A DNA stretch of 64,000 bases from Welwitschia mirabilis (GCA_051453625.1 JBOZIK010000001.1:90867743-90931742); one strand, 5' to 3'; positions 25,070 to 38,814 are shown, numbered from the stretch's first letter. A program made the numbers and translations. The notes: generated by a model from the sequence alone, not told the origin.

Positions 25070-25560
25070 CAAAACATGTGATAAGTTACCAATAATAACA
25101 TTTTATATACCTTTATTATCCTTGATATCTATATCAAATTCTTGTAATAGTAAAATCCATCTAATAAGTCTAGCTTTTGAGTCTTTCTTATCCATTGGAT
25201 ATTTTAGATAGAATGATCATTTAAAATATTAATTTTTTCACTATAACATATAATATAAATTTTTTCAATATAAAAATTATAGCTATAAGTAGTAAAACTT
25301 TAATTACGTAGCAAATAACATATGATTTTTCACCTCTTCTTGTTCTAATCAACTCCTGTGAAATAGTTACTTGCATCATAAATTATGTTAGAAATAAATA
25401 AATAATTAAAAGTTTATAAATATTGTACTAAAAGTAAGAAGATCTTTTAAAGTTTTAAATGTATATTAGCATTTAATAGTCCATTCAAATGATGTTTCTT
25501 TAATAAGTAGTTTAGACAGAGACTTTGAGATCTTAGAAAATTTTAAGTAAATATTCTATA
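25070..25560 (-). pseudogene. RNase H relic (element 3)
   Basis: On the minus strand, [20 protein letters not shown], then [17 protein letters not shown], form an unbroken open stretch matching the Athila RH C-terminal region ('[24 protein letters not shown]'). The preceding connection segment FEWTIKC*YTFKTLKDLL matches 'F.W...C..AFE.LK..L'. The DASDYA and TDHA segments are decayed. Confidence 0.83.
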
Positions 25561-26420
25561 GTAATTGTCATACCCTAGAAATAATCTTACATAGTTGCAC
25601 AAATGAGAAAATGAGTAAAGAATTGAATTTTATCAAGTTTCATTTTCATAACATCCTTAAAATACTCTATACCATAACATGATATTACTTCCAGTTGAGT
25701 ATAAGGTTTATCTTTTTACAACATATAAAGGTAAGTTTAAGATGACTTAATTAATATTTAAAAGTTTTACCAAATAAATGAAAATCATTCATGGATGATT
25801 TTAAATAATTTTTAACCAGATTAAAAAATATGATCATAATGAAATATTAAAAAGTAATTAGGTCATTAACTAGATTCAAGGTCATACATTCATATGATAA
25901 AGTTCCAAAGGATATGTAAAGTTGTTTTTTCCCTAATCTTTAGGGTAATTCATATTTGGTTATAACTTGAGTATTTGTCTAGAAGATATTAGTACTTATG
26001 GTTAGCTAAAATTTTTAAAATATAATTAAAAGATTTAGAGAATCGAATCACAAAATGTATTATACTCACAAGTCATGAAATTAAATTTACTATAGTTAAT
26101 GCATATTTTCGATTGTATTTTCACTCATTTTAAAATAATATTAAGACTTTCATTATAAACCATAGTGATTCTAGTTTTCTAAGTATAAATAATCCATTTA
26201 CTATTAGATATGGAATAGATAATACTATCATCTAATAACTTAATGACTTTTCTTATTACTACTTCTTTCATGTTACTTCAGTAAATGAATCAAAACTTCT
26301 TCCTATGACTTTGAAAGTTGGTCTTCTATAAATGTAGGAAAAGAGTTATTATCTACTAAGACTGCATAATTTAAGTCTTATAGAATGTTTTTTAATTTAA
26401 AATTTAAAATATGCTCTTTC
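25561..26420 (-). pseudogene. Reverse transcriptase relic (element 3)
   Basis: On the minus strand, KKQLYISFGTLSYECMTLNL corresponds to 'KTTFTCPFGTFAYRRMPFGL'. It is followed by ITF-like residues and FFNLVKNYLKSSMNDFHLFG, where YMDD has become SMND (complement of 25,784-25,795). NLILNWK and a HVMV segment follow, from 'NLVLNWEKCHFMV'. Motif A (DGYSGYN) is lost in decayed sequence near 26,100-26,250. Confidence 0.78.
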
Positions 26421-26429
26421 ATAGAAGGT

Positions 26430-27010
26430 TTCTTTTGTGATACACATGGCAAAGGCTCTAATTTCATTCTTTATTATAACGCTTAGTATTTAGGATTTTT
26501 ATACAACACAAGTGCTAAATTTTCATGTGGCTTTTATAATGGAGAATTTTTAACAAAATAAAATAACTAAAAAATTTCATCTTTATAAATTGCAATTAAG
26601 TCAATATCTTTGATATCATCTATTCTTCATGTTTGAAAACTTACAACTTTATACTCACATTTTAACTATATCATTCCTATAATTGATTAAATATTTCAAA
26701 GTAATAAGGAATGATATACATGAAACAAGTGAAAATACCTTCAAGATTATATTTCATTTCTAAAACAACAAGTTTAATAGGTAGTAAAATTTACTAGCTT
26801 ATAATAAAACATCTTTTATTATTCCTTTAGGAATTTTTGTTAAATGATTAACGAGTTGCAAGATTGTTCTATTCTTTTGTTTCCTAGAACTAATTTTTTA
26901 ATAAAATAAACATGGTACTAAATTAAATTATTTATCAAATTTATAATTGATTTATCTATTCTTTTATTGCTAATAATACATGAGGTAGTTATGGAATTAG
27001 GATATCTAAA
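26430..27010 (-). pseudogene. Aspartic protease relic (element 3)
   Basis: The minus strand has SCIISNKRIDKSIINLINNL, aligning with 'SCTIGN.KI.KALLDLGASVNL'. The active-site D-L-G-A-S reads N-L-I-N-N, so Asp became Asn, the change expected from a single G-to-A transition. LVLGNKRIEQ then corresponds to 'LGLGELKPT'. The rest to 26,430 is spacer toward RT. Confidence 0.62.
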
Positions 27011-27559
27011 CTTGGATTAAAGTTTTCTATGGATTATAGCATGTACTTGTTAAGCTAAAAAATAATTTTCCTTTACATTTAACTTTTTTCCTTCTACTGT
27101 GCACATAGCTTTAATTAATTTTTCATGTTATAGAATTTTTTTGATAACATATAATAATGGAATGTTAGTTTTGACTTCCTTAATGGTCTTTAGATATTAT
27201 TCTTTAAGATGAATTTTTTGCATAAGTGTTAAATGTCTAGGCAATTGGGTTTTTAGAAGATATCTATATCTATTTATTTTCGTATATTTTCATCATTATT
27301 TTTAGGCTCAAGCATAGGTTAATATTTAAAGTTAAATTTAGAGTGTTCTTTTCTTATTAACTATACATTTTCATTAATTTGTGTATTGCCTATAAATAAA
27401 TAGCATTTACTCCTCTTGCATCCTTTTTTCGTTTAACTATGTGAGCATTTATTATATTACAAATGGATTAAAATATAATATTACCTTTCTCTCTTCTGTT
27501 TATTAAAGAAAATAAGTGAGAATTAGCTTGAGAAAGTTGTTTTATTATTTTTCTAGACA

Positions 27560-28560
27560 TTAAGATTTTGTATTCTTTGATTACTAACTTTTTCTTGTTT
27601 TTTATTGCTAACTATGTCATATTCAATGAATTATTTTAAAACATCTGGAAGGGTTTACTTTAAGTTTGGCTAAATTATTATGAACCATATGATTCATTTT
27701 GCTAAGTCTTTTAAGAAAGACTAAGTTGATTTCTCCATTTTGAGTTGTATCTGTCTTGATAAGGAAATGATGATTGCTCTTTCATATTCATCTAAAGTAC
27801 ATATAGCACATATAGAAACTCTAATATATTTATAACATTTATAAACTTTGAGTTATTCTAAGCATTTATCTATGGTTTCAAGCTTTTTCACTTAGGTTGA
27901 ATTTATCATCTAGTTTACAAATACCTATTCCTCTGTTTTTAGTCGATTGTTGGATTTGTTTAAATAAGTCTTTAGTACTAAATGGATTTCTTAATTTTTA
28001 GAACTTTTGCCTATGTGTTCTAAGAGTCTTAAGGTTATTTAGATGCAAAATTTCCTTCACTTATCCTTTCAATTAATTACCTACTTTGTGTTAACACTTC
28101 ATATAAAACCCTCTTTATTTTATATGCTTGAAAATCATGTTAAGGGCATTTTATTAACAAGTCCTTAAAATTCTAAAAATTTTGTAGTAAGGTTTATTAT
28201 TAGTTTATTAAACATTTATAATTTTTAATTTTAATTCATTGGTTTTATATGCTCAAAAATACATCTCTAATAACTCTTGATTGAGATCTTTCCATATAGT
28301 AATTCATAAAGATTTAAAAAATATAGCTAAGTTTTATTTTTCTTCTATTTAAAAATTCATTCTAATTACGTCATGTTCATCACCTAGTTGTAACATCATT
28401 AACATGATAATTTCAAATTCATGTAGATGTTTATAAAAATCTTTTAAATCAAGGGCATAAAATCTAGATGATAGTTTGATGATTACTAGTTTTATCTCAA
28501 TCTAGTTTATGTGAGAAGATTTAATCATAAATAATGGAGTAACTAAAGAATAAGGTTATC
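27560..28560 (-). pseudogene. Gag relic (element 3)
   Basis: On the minus strand, LVNKMPLT*FSSI*NKEGFI corresponds to the gag 'LL..CPHHGF..W....FY.GL' region. The sequence upstream fits the 'SLRDKAK.WLNSLP..SI..W' capsid segment, with a SL..IAK..FLNLYELLYGK pattern. The C-terminal part near 27,640-27,800 gives a charged helical stretch. It is heavily eroded and recognised by motif order next to PR. Confidence 0.58.
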
Positions 28561-28750
28561 ATGGAGTTTTTAATTTTCTTGTAGGTGAAATTGGATGAAT
28601 ATTTTTATTATCTGCAAACATGATTATGTTTATTAAATTAATTTGTTGATAGGTGTAATTTCAAAATGTTAAAGTTTCACTTGTTTAAAATGAGGGTTCA
28701 ATGTAGTTTTTATCAAATTCATTTTAGAGAGGTTTAAGGTAAACTTTTTC

Positions 28751-29683
28751 TTCATTAAATTTTCTATAGAATAGATTACTAGCAATATTAACCCAATGAT
28801 GCATGAGAGCTTAATATTCATGGAAAACATTTTAAGACAAACTACTAGCATAAAATCATAAAAATATGAAAAATCTAATTTCAAATGGATGGCTTCACTA
28901 GTATAAAAGACAATGATACCAGCCAAAATGAGATTTATGTGTAATAGATAATGATTAGATCACAAAATGACACTATTTTTAATAGGGTGTTCTATAAAAA
29001 AATTAGTGAAAACTAACATCTAATGTAATAATAACATAGATTAATCTATTGATGGTGAAACACAAGACATAAGAAAGTATATGACATTTAGTAGATAATT
29101 AAAACCATGTCCTATCTGTAACTATTAATAATAAAACTAAGGTCAAATTCACTTACATAGAAGTAAGGTTTAACATAGCTAATATGACATGCATACTCTA
29201 TAGATCTAAAATTATTTGCACTAAACGTTCCTTATTTTTGAAAAATTAAAAAGAATTTTGATATTTTACTAATAAAATATCTAAAAAAAATTTAAAAGAT
29301 TATTAAAAATACTTTAATAGTCTAATAAATGCTAATAACAAAAACTTTCTATGCTTTGATAATTATTATTAGTAATAATATTTAATATTATATCTTAATG
29401 ATCAGGGCATAGATCATAGTTTTAAATTTATAAACCTATGATGGTCTATTGTAGTATAAGTAATCCTAATTGTTATTCTTCCACATGAATCATAAGAGAA
29501 GTTTAAAACTCAAAACTATTTAAATCTATATGAAAAAAGGAATATTTAAGGATACTTATAAAAGATGAAAATTATTAATATTAGAAAACTTCTTCTTCTA
29601 AGCATGAGAAATGATTGTTTACAAGAAAGAATTTAAGTCCAAGTTACTTTTATAATAGTTAATTAGGAAACAAGCATTTTATA
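28751..29683. other. Unassigned AT-rich DNA between element 3 and the family-A LTR
   Basis: One 85-codon minus-strand frame (28,669-28,926) overlaps the gag side but has no domain I recognise. There is no repeat partner in the window. Confidence 0.45.
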
Positions 29684-32610
29684 GGTAACAAAGCCTAAAA
29701 TTTTATTAAAACAAAGTAGTAAAAGTCATAAATTTCCACTTTCTTAGAGATATGATACTATGCTTAGAGGTGGTTTTGTATTTTTTAGAAGACAAAAGAA
29801 TTAGAGATTTGATTTGATTCATTTTGAGTAAATTATTATGATCACGATAAGGAGGTTAAGGTTTAAGTTAAATATGTAAAGCATGGAGTATTAATTCAAC
29901 TCGTTTGCCCTAGAGGTAACTCCTAATTCCTTTTTAATCATCATAATTTATCCCCTTGCTAATTTGAAAATTTTGACTCATTTTAACATTGGATGCACAA
30001 ATCCATAGCATATCAAATCCTCTAAAGTCATCAATCAATCATAAACATATGTTTTAGAAGCCATAAACTAGTAATTTCTAGTCATTTTTTAGTTAATTTT
30101 GATGGTTTCATATAATATCAATCATATAGTATAATTGAGTCAATGTACATTTTGGAAGCATTGGTGGTTACTGTGATAACTACTTATGGTGATGCAACAC
30201 CACTCTATAATATATTTGGCACTACTGTGACATACAACTATTGTCATAGTGTGAGCATAAAACATACACAAAAAAATTAGAAGTTTTGGCACCTACCTTG
30301 CTTAAAATCAATAGTAGTACACCTCTATACCACCCCTCCCCCAATCCCCAAATGATATATTACATAATTAATCCATACATGAGCCATATTAAGGCTTTGA
30401 AAACTCATTTTATGCCATTTCTAATGCTTCATTTCACATTGGAAGGAGTGTGGGCCACATTTCTCTCTTCATTTCTTCTCTTTGAAGTTGATATTTTCTA
30501 TTTGGTAATTTTGGAAGCTTTTCCCATTATTCATTATTATTCATTACAGCATCATAATTCAATTTCATCCTCTGACATCTTCTCACATTCATTTTCCATA
30601 TTCATTTCTTCCATCTTCATCCATTGAGAGGGAATTACAGGGTAATGAGTGTAAATGATTAGCTAATGTAGGAGGATACAAAGTAATTAAATATTGTAAG
30701 AATTTGAATTGAAGGCTAATGAAATGGGCTATGATTAAATTTAAAACCATCAATTGCTCCTTTCCTTATGTTTTTTTGCTTATGTTTACATAACTTGTTC
30801 ATTTTTATCATACATTTCTTTTAATTTGATTAGACCTTTTATAGCATGTTGCATATCTAAGGATAATAGGATTATTATAGATTTAGTATCTATTATAGAA
30901 TTCTCTAATATTGCATGGTTGATGAGTTTGTTTCAAATAAAGCATGTGTTTTAACCCTCTTCTCTTTTCTTTTCTCCTTTCTTTTCATTTCTTCTAATAT
31001 CATTTTCTCATTTTTCCACACTTTAATCTCAAGCATTGAATGATGAATTATTTTTATCTCCTTTCTAATAACATAAATTTAACATGTACATCTGTGATAT
31101 AGTGAAATTTTAAATTTAAATATTTACTTCTTTATTATTTTTGTTCTCTTTTTGTCTCTTTCTCTATTGAAGAAAAAACTAGTGAATTTTAGTATTTGTT
31201 TCAAACATAACTCTTTTTCTATAACCTCAATGGCTTTAAATATTGGTCAATAGATTTATTTATTACTTTATAAATGATTTTATATAATTAAAAAATTATA
31301 ATTTGGTTTCTAAATTTCCATTTTTTCACTGTTTATAGTTGTGTTGTAGTTTAAGAATTTTTTGAATTTATGATATCTTAATCTTTTAGTCTTCACATAG
31401 TGAGTCTTTCTATTATCATTGAAGTGTTTTCCAAAAGTTAAGATTTAATACTATAGTATTTTATGAGTACTTTCAGAATATGAAATCCATTTTTACTTAG
31501 GTTTTGCACTCAACTTAGTATTATTAGTTAAAATAGATTAACTAGATTTATTGCTCATTTTTTTAAGGTTGTTTCCTAACAGTTTCAATTATTCTTACTT
31601 AATCTTGAATACTTTATTCTAAAGGACTTATTTCTTGAACATATTTTAATTTCTTCAATGGGCCTAAAAAGTTCTAAATCCATTTTCTTAGGCTTTTTTC
31701 CCTTATTTTTCTCTCTTTCTTCTTCTTTTCTTGGTCAAAATATCAGGAAATGAAGTAGGTTTTGATTTAATAAAATAAACATTCACATGTTGGTTTTTTT
31801 ATTAATTACTTATTGATTTATAATCTAATTTATATGATACATCACTTTGATAACTTATTTTAAGCCTAACTTGGTGTTATCTTTCAAGTCAAATATATTA
31901 AAATTTAGTAAAAAACTTGATAAGGTCAAATGGTTTGTTATGTTAATTTTAAGAATCATGGTATTAAAGTGCTATCTTTTGATTCTAAATTGATATGTAA
32001 TTATTATAAAATTAAGTAATAATTTTGAATTATTCATGTATAACCATTTTAAATTATTTTAAGTAATGAAAATTTCAAGAAAGAATATTTTCACATAACA
32101 ATAACTCAAATTAGTTTTCACCACTTTAACTTTTTTAATCATTTATTTGAGTTAGAAATGATCTTTAGAGTAGTAAAAAAATGTTTATCAAAGATTATTA
32201 TTTTTTTTCTTATTCCTTAGATTTTCTTTTTACATCTTATGAAATTAAGCTTTTTATACATGTCATTATTAAAGTTCAATATACACCATCTGTTGTAATT
32301 ACATGAATGTCACTTGTAGGTATTACTAAGAATAATTGTTTTATTATATAAAGTGATATTTTGATAAGACAATTTGAAATATGTTTCTTAAGATTATACA
32401 CCAAGTATATTGGTTTGATACGTATGTGCTTTCACTATATATGCAATTTAACCTATGAGATTTACTTATTTTTATTTTAAATTAATTATGCCTTATTTCT
32501 TTTCCATGAGTTAAATCTATTATGTTAAGTACACAATTATTTTTATGAATCCCTAGAGTGTGATTTGTTCATTTTAAATAATTAAATTTCTTATTTGATC
32601 AAAATTAATA
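29684..32610 (+). repeat. LTR A, 5' copy
   Basis: Aligns over about 2.9 kb with 53,681-56,570. Matching landmarks include GCCTAAAAT at the left end, the block GTCATACAACTATT (54,239) against GACATACAACTATT (30,230), a CATTTTATGCCATTT block (30,408 and 54,408), GTGTTTTAACCCTCTTCTCT (30,947 and 54,948) and TTAAGTACACAAT near the right end. The left terminus reads GGTAACAAAGCC against TGTAATGAAGCC in the other copy. Open frames at 30,286-30,954 lie within the LTR and are not genes. The right edge is approximate. Confidence 0.72.
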
Positions 32611-32876
32611 TCATTGGTAAGAACTTATGATTTTTATGTGAATTCTTGTACTTGTTTGTTTTTAGAGTAGACATACACTTGATGGAAGTTGTTTTAGTCT
32701 TGAGTGATTTCTATATTACAAATACATCAATTAACCCACAAGCACTACATTGCTTTAGCAAGGCTTCCAAATGTACACATTGACTTTATATTCCTTTTTT
32801 TTAATTACTTTTTCTCATAATGTATTTATAAGTATAACTTGGATTGACAAATGTTTAAAAAGATTACATAGTTCTA
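32611..32876 (+). other. Leader of element 2 before the D insertion
   Basis: Short AT-rich stretch between LTR A and element D. TTGGTAAG near 32,615 could be a decayed primer binding site but is too weak to call. It ends with AGTTCTA, which is repeated after element D. Confidence 0.4.
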
Positions 32877-34230
32877 TTCATGATGAAATTTGGCTATGCT
32901 TGTATCTCATATTAATATATGGTAATGCAAGATCGCATTAGAGATACAAATCTGACAAGGCCAAACCCAACTTTTACTAATACATATCTGGGACTTCCAT
33001 TTGTAGTTTAGTCCTAGTGTCATTCTTCCTAACGTATAAATAGGATAAGTAATAGTAAAGCAAACATAGAATCATGGTTGAAGAATAAGAATCTAAAAAT
33101 ATAGAAAATAAAAATAAAAGAAAATGAGTTATTAGTGTAGAAACTAAAACTAGGAATGAAGCATAGCTCTTAGAATCTAACATGAACATAAAAATGATGA
33201 AATATGACTATATAACAAAGAATAAACTTGCTATATTATTAATTCAAAAGTATCAAGATTTTTTAAGGCTTAAGCATGGTATCTAATTCATCATATAGGT
33301 ATTGTTAAAGACTTTAGATTACCCTAGATTTCATAGCATATTTGTATAAGCATGGAAAGTAGATAAAATCTCCAAAGATTATTAAACATTAGTATACCAT
33401 GGACTAAAACAAAAACATGAAGAAATCACTCAATATAAATCATAAAACCTTAACATACTTCAACAAAACTCAAGCATAAAAAATAGGTAAGAGCATCTAC
33501 ATTTTCTATAAAAAAATGTTATACTAAAGAATTGACTATTACTCCTTTAACTTATCCTATAAGTATGTTAAACTAGCCATACTTAAATTTACAAAACTAA
33601 ACTAGACAGATAGTAGCATTTTGTTAAAACGAAATAGAACAAAGTCTACATGAAAAATAAAAATCTTAAGCCAATGCTTAAAATGTCATGCTAGCCTTAA
33701 GGGCTAGCTCATCCCTAAAGAAATAATCACAAAAGGGAATCCTCTAATGATGTGCATAGTCTATCTTAGCCTTAGTAAAGTATAGAATGGTAAGCAACTA
33801 AAAATCCAACTAGATTGAGTTTCCCTAAAAGGAAGGCCAAGGTTGCCTTTTATACATTAAAATATAGGGTTAGGATTATGGTTTCATAAATTTACATAAA
33901 AACAAGCTTCTTCAAATTAGGTTATCAACAAGCTCAATTGATTCAACATATGAAAGGGAGCTCAAAACATAAGAATGGAAGTCTAACTTAAGTGTTGTCA
34001 CCAAGTTCCACCAGTGTCATGAGTGTTCTAAGGAGAAGCTCATTAGCTTCTACAAGAAGATCCTCAATCTTGCTAGAACCTATAAAATCATAGTGTAAAG
34101 GGGAAATCTTTGTAAATTATGATACTTAATAGTATAGATCAAAATAAATCATAAATATGAATAGAAGGTTATGATTATGCTAAATTGGCCCTAATAACTT
34201 AAGATAAATGTCACTTTTTACATGTTAACA
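32877..34230 (-). repeat. Element D 3' LTR (minus orientation)
   Basis: Aligns along its whole length with 40,796-42,181, for example AATTTGGCTA.GCTTGTATCT, GCATGGTTGAAGA and CTTAAGGGCTAG. The right end is TGTTAACA. The open frame at 32,977-33,189 is an LTR shadow. Confidence 0.85.
33845..33854 (-). promoter_or_regulatory. TATA box in element D 3' LTR
   Basis: The minus strand reads TATAAAAGGC, identical at 41,783-41,792 in the other LTR. Its survival in both copies supports a promoter role and the minus orientation. Confidence 0.65.
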
Positions 34231-37200
34231 TGCCTTATAAACAACCTTTTTCTAGTGTCTTAGCCAAAAGTGTGATAAAGTTGAATAACATGAAAAAAGT
34301 ACAAGCGGAAATCATTCAAGTAATAAGAAAATGTGATGAAAAAAATTAGAAAAAGTTTGGCCAATTCTTAAGCTAATTCCATTTGAATAAAATGGATGAA
34401 GCATAAAAAAGTAAAAATTTAAAGTGAAATGCCTACTCCCTTAACCAAGCTTAACTTTGTCCTCAAAGTTAAGGATTTGGAAGTTTAAATGCAAATATGA
34501 GAACAAGGTTTCATAAACATTGAAATATATGAGGCTGAAGGAAAAGGGTATTTTATAGAAGTGTAAGAAAACCATCAAAAGAGAATTTTATGCAATCTAA
34601 CTAGGAAATGAAAATAAAATGCAAGCTACATCTAAAGGTATATGAAAAACTGATGATGTAAAAAGGAATTCTATGAGAAGCATCTAAATGATGAATATCC
34701 ACTTATGATTATTGCAGATGAAAGAAACAAAGGAAGGAGGAAATGGAAAATTAAAAAGAAGAAGAGATGAAAATGGAGAAAGTGACAAAGGTATCAAAAT
34801 GAAACGGAAAGTGAATAGAAGTCAAGTTATAGTCTATGTTTCTAAAAAAATAATGCCCTACTAATGGCTTAAAATGATTACTAAGGAGAAGAAGGCTTTG
34901 TGTGAGGAAGCTAGAAAGAAAAAGGTGAAGAGTGACAGCTGTATTGATTTTCTAATGTAGGCTCCCTAAGCTTGGAACAGTGAACATGAAAAGTGAAAGG
35001 ATTACAAAACATCAATGATAAGGTATGGAAATGACAGAAAATCTTAGTTTGAATAAAAACTTAGTAAGTTTTAAGCCTTGCATTCAATTGATCTAATTGA
35101 TAATCTAGACTAATGTGGTCTTGGATTAACTCATGAATGGAGAGATCTCATCGCAAAAAACATAGGTATGCCTTTGGGTATTCTTTCTTATAAAGAGAAA
35201 AAGTGAATGCATGTGGCTTGAAATGATGAACTAAATGGAAAATGAGTTGAATGGAAATGTAACTAATGATTTTACCATGCATCCTATGAATGGATTAGAC
35301 TACGATAACAAGCTAATGGTCTAATGTTGTGTTTTAACAATTATGGACCTATTTCCAAAAGAAGGCAAGACATTAATGGAGTAAATCTTATAAATTTAAG
35401 AGTGGCAAAAAGATTTTGAGTTTCAAGAGTTAAAGCAAGCAACTTAAAAGATATCTTCTATTCCATTTTAATTTCATTATTATTTTCCCTTCTACAATCA
35501 TGAGTGAAATGTTTCAAGCATTTAATTATATTAATCACTTAGTGTTGTGACACCTTCTTCTAATAAAGTTAACATGTTATGCATGAAGGGTTAGTATTGC
35601 ATTACCAGTGAGCATCTATAGCTCTAATATAGTTAAATATACCACAAATAAATCATTAAAGCTCCATTTTTAGTAGATGTCCATAACTCTAATGCAATTA
35701 ACTAAATCCAATAATAATGATAAAAAAGAAATATGTGCTTAGAGAATACATCTCTCATCATCATTTTTATTTCTTCTTTTCTCTCTTTTCTTCCTACTTC
35801 CCTTCCCCCTCTTTTTTTTTTTCAAGCTTAGTTTTAATTTTTATCACCATAAGAACGGGATCATTGACTCATTAGCCTAATAGAGGAATAGGCTCATTTT
35901 AATGAATTCTTATTACAAAAACACATCATGAAAGTAGAAAAATCACCTTTTCTTTCCTTGATTCCAAATCAACATTTGAGATAAATGGAAACCTTAATAA
36001 AAGAACTGAAAGATAAAGAGGACTTCCTCTTGACAAGCAAGGATTCACTAATCTCAATTGAAAATTTGAACTGCTAAAGATCGTTTATTTTTTATTTATG
36101 TGAGAAGGCCGCTACCAGGATCGGTAAGTCTCATAGAGTCATAATAAGATAAAAGAGATGGATGATTAAGTTTTATGAAATAATTCCATAATTAAAGGGG
36201 TGAATGGGAAGTTTTGAGATGATAATGGCTTATTATATGATGTGGATGGAATTTCAAATTACCTATGTGGTTAAGGTAATGATTGTATGGGTGATAATGT
36301 TTGGATGGTTCCATGAGAGAGACACAATCAAGTAATACTAGTTTTAATGTAATTAGATCTAGCCGCCCTTAATCTGATTTACTAAGAAATAAATCTAATC
36401 TAAAATTATGCAATGAAACTAGATTTCCTTATAGTAGGGTTTTCTATTGTAATACATGGAAAGAGTCTCAAGATGATAAAGGCTTTAAGGCTTAAGAGTA
36501 TGAGGGATAAGATTAGATGAAGTGTCATGAAGTAGGAGGTTACCATGTAACTTTTCACACGAGTCTATGAAGTCAAAGAGAATACTAATAATGCAAGTAG
36601 TAAAATCTATGTGTTTAAGATCTAAAATTGTCCGACCTATAGCTTTCTAATTCTTCTCAACGAATATTATAAGACCTCATTCTAAGGTGAAGACAAAGGT
36701 GAGTTGTTAGCCATTGGATAGAATGAGTTCTCATTAAGAGAGTTATGTGTAAGATAGTTAGAAAGTTGTTGTGACTCAAAGGAAGGTTTGTCTCCTATGT
36801 TAAGGCTTGAATCTTGCTCAAGAGAGAAAGATGAGGTAAAAACATTTTACTCATGGAAATGTTGAGAAGAAGGTCAGGGTTTCTTGTATGAGGAGATTCA
36901 TATTAAGCTCGTTTTCAATTTTCTTCTACTTGCAAAGCTGAAGGTTTGCAATTTTTAAGATCTATGTTTAGTGTGACCCAATGAAAGAAGACAACTTGTA
37001 GAGTTGAAAGATTAAAAATATTCTTAAAATTGTGTCTCGAAGTCATTTAACTATGAACAAGAATGTGATTATAAATAAAGGGAAAGCTCCTAAATGATTT
37101 GAGGTAAGATAATAGCTGGAAGATTTAAGATTACTACAATAAAATTTAGGATAAAATGAGAATGGTGATAGTCTTTAGAAAATGTTGTAGCATACATTAA

Positions 37201-37849
37201 AAAAATGGATATGAACAACTTGTTAATGTATAGTGTTCAATTGTGATATTTGATTAAGCACAATACAGGCAATTTATTGATTCTCAACAATATGTAAAGT
37301 ATGATAAATTTTAGAATTGTCTTACAAGCTCCTATGACCGAAGAATGTTGATTTAACCAAAGGAAGAATATTCTAGAATACTAGCAACAAGTCTCTACAA
37401 GTAGATTGATGGAGTGTCTTCTTTTCTTGTGTTCTATCTACTATTCATCAATGAAATACCTTCTTCTTTTTGTCTCATGTCTTCTTTTTTATGCCTATCA
37501 CGCTATGATCTACAATTGGTTTTTGGCTTTATTTATAAGGGGAAATGCTTGGACTAAGTAAAAGATCAGGTTCTAAGTTTAGGCAAGGGATCAAGTTTCT
37601 AAAGGAATTGAAGTATGGTTAAGGTCAGAGTTCTAGAATAGTAGCAAGACCTAGAGTGGTGGAAACAAATGAGGATTGGATTGGCCTAATTCTAGTCCAA
37701 GAAGCTATTAAATGAATTAATGAAATAGAGGTTAAAAGAAATTATTTCATGCTTAACATGACATATTCACTAAATTAACAAAATTTCTTATGTGATTCTA
37801 GTACTCTTAAAACTAAACATAAGGAGAAGATTTGCTAAGCTTTCTTTGG
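34231..37849 (-). other. Element D internal region, no pol domains
   Basis: Contains the terminal hairpin (34,451-34,472), the degenerate repeat shared with element C (35,600-35,715) and a pyrimidine-rich stretch (35,760-35,825). A region around 36,120-36,300 resembles element C 7,340-7,550. I searched both strands by eye for RT (YMDD-like), RH and IN landmarks and found none. Confidence 0.5.
34451..34472 (-). promoter_or_regulatory. Hairpin near element D 3' end
   Basis: TTAACTTTG and CAAAGTTAA are a perfect 9-bp inverted repeat with a 4-nt loop. Element C has a related hairpin at the corresponding position. On the minus strand it reads GAGGACAAAG-like and is followed by a purine-rich GGTTAAGGGAG, a possible polypurine tract. 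Confidence 0.5.
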
Positions 37850-38400
37850 TAATGGAATCATCTTGAAATACTAATTTCTCCAGCAAAAAGGGTAAGTGGT
37901 CACAGTTCCTCCAAAAGCACGTTCACTTCAGATGGATGGATTTTGCAGTTTGTTTTTGTTTGTCCAGGCATTAGGAATACCTTTCTTTAACAAAATCTGT
38001 TCCGATTCATCTGGAGAATGAAAATCTAGATCTGATGTCTCTTTTGTTCTACAAAACCCTCAGCACTATTAATGTCGAATACAGGGTTTCTCCGAGCTGC
38101 TTGCATTCTTCGATGTCATTCTGCCTTTCGAACTGAAGAATTGATAAAGTTGTTATGCAATTTTTTCTGAATTTTGCAATGCGTTTATGCCTCTCTCTTT
38201 GTGCAAATTAAAGATAAATCACGATATCTGGCACCCACCGTACGATCAAAACTCCTTTGTTCTCTAGTCCCCTCAGCTGTAATGCTTCCAGCGGCCAGCC
38301 TGATTAAAACCCAAAGCCAGAAACAAAATCTAGAAAGTAGTGCATCCCTTTATTTAAAACTATTCTTGTAATCTAACACATTATTTAAGCTTAATTTAGA
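37850..38400. other. CpG-retaining gene-like island inside element D
   Basis: Base composition changes abruptly. There are many CG dinucleotides (for example near 37,920, 38,000, 38,070-38,130 and 38,220-38,300) in a transposon otherwise almost devoid of them. A 65-codon + frame (38,174-38,371) and short minus frames exist, but I recognise no protein. It may be a captured host gene piece (UTR or exon-intron) or a late insertion. It has no counterpart in element C. Confidence 0.45.
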
Positions 38401-38766
38401 ATTTGTTTTAACAATTATTTCATTCATTAATAAGAGTGTTTTCCTAAGAGTAGAGATACAAGGTTTGGGCTGAAAATCTAAAAGTTTTATCCTAATGAAG
38501 AGGCTAGGCGTCTTGACAAATTTGGTTGCTAAAAAGGGGTCAATAGGATAGGTTTCATTGAATTTAAAAGAAAGGAAAAATATAACTTTAATACTATGCT
38601 TTCTGTGCTACTTTTGCTGCTTGATTAGCTTGATTGCTTAAAGTAAATAAAAGACCTGTTCATTTCTTCAAGTGGTCTTTATTCTGCACTAGAAACCAAG
38701 CTTTCCTGATACACCAATCATGCACCATCTGCTTTTACATGATGGTAACTCCTAAAAGAAACTCTA

Positions 38767-38814
38767 CTACCACTTTTCAATTTTTTAATACTACCACTTT
38801 TCAATTTTTTAATA
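38767..38814. repeat. 24-bp tandem duplication
   Basis: Two copies of a unit starting CTACCACTTTTCAATTTT, period 24 bp, next to the hairpin below. Confidence 0.9.

Larger units (their letters stand above)
23925..28750 (-). mobile_element. Element 3: Athila-like Ty3/gypsy relic, minus strand
   Basis: Read right to left, gag (about 28,560-27,560), PR (27,010-26,430), RT (26,420-25,560), RH (25,560-25,070) and IN (25,030-23,925) are in canonical Ty3/gypsy order. It closely parallels element 1 in domain sequence, but RH passes directly into IN without an LTR insert. No LTRs were identified. The adjacent 28,751-29,683 might hold remnants of its leader. Confidence 0.8.

Noticed and set aside
30286-30954. 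Two + strand frames (113 and 66 codons)
   Set aside because: They lie wholly within the family-A LTR, and the equivalent positions in the other LTR are not open.
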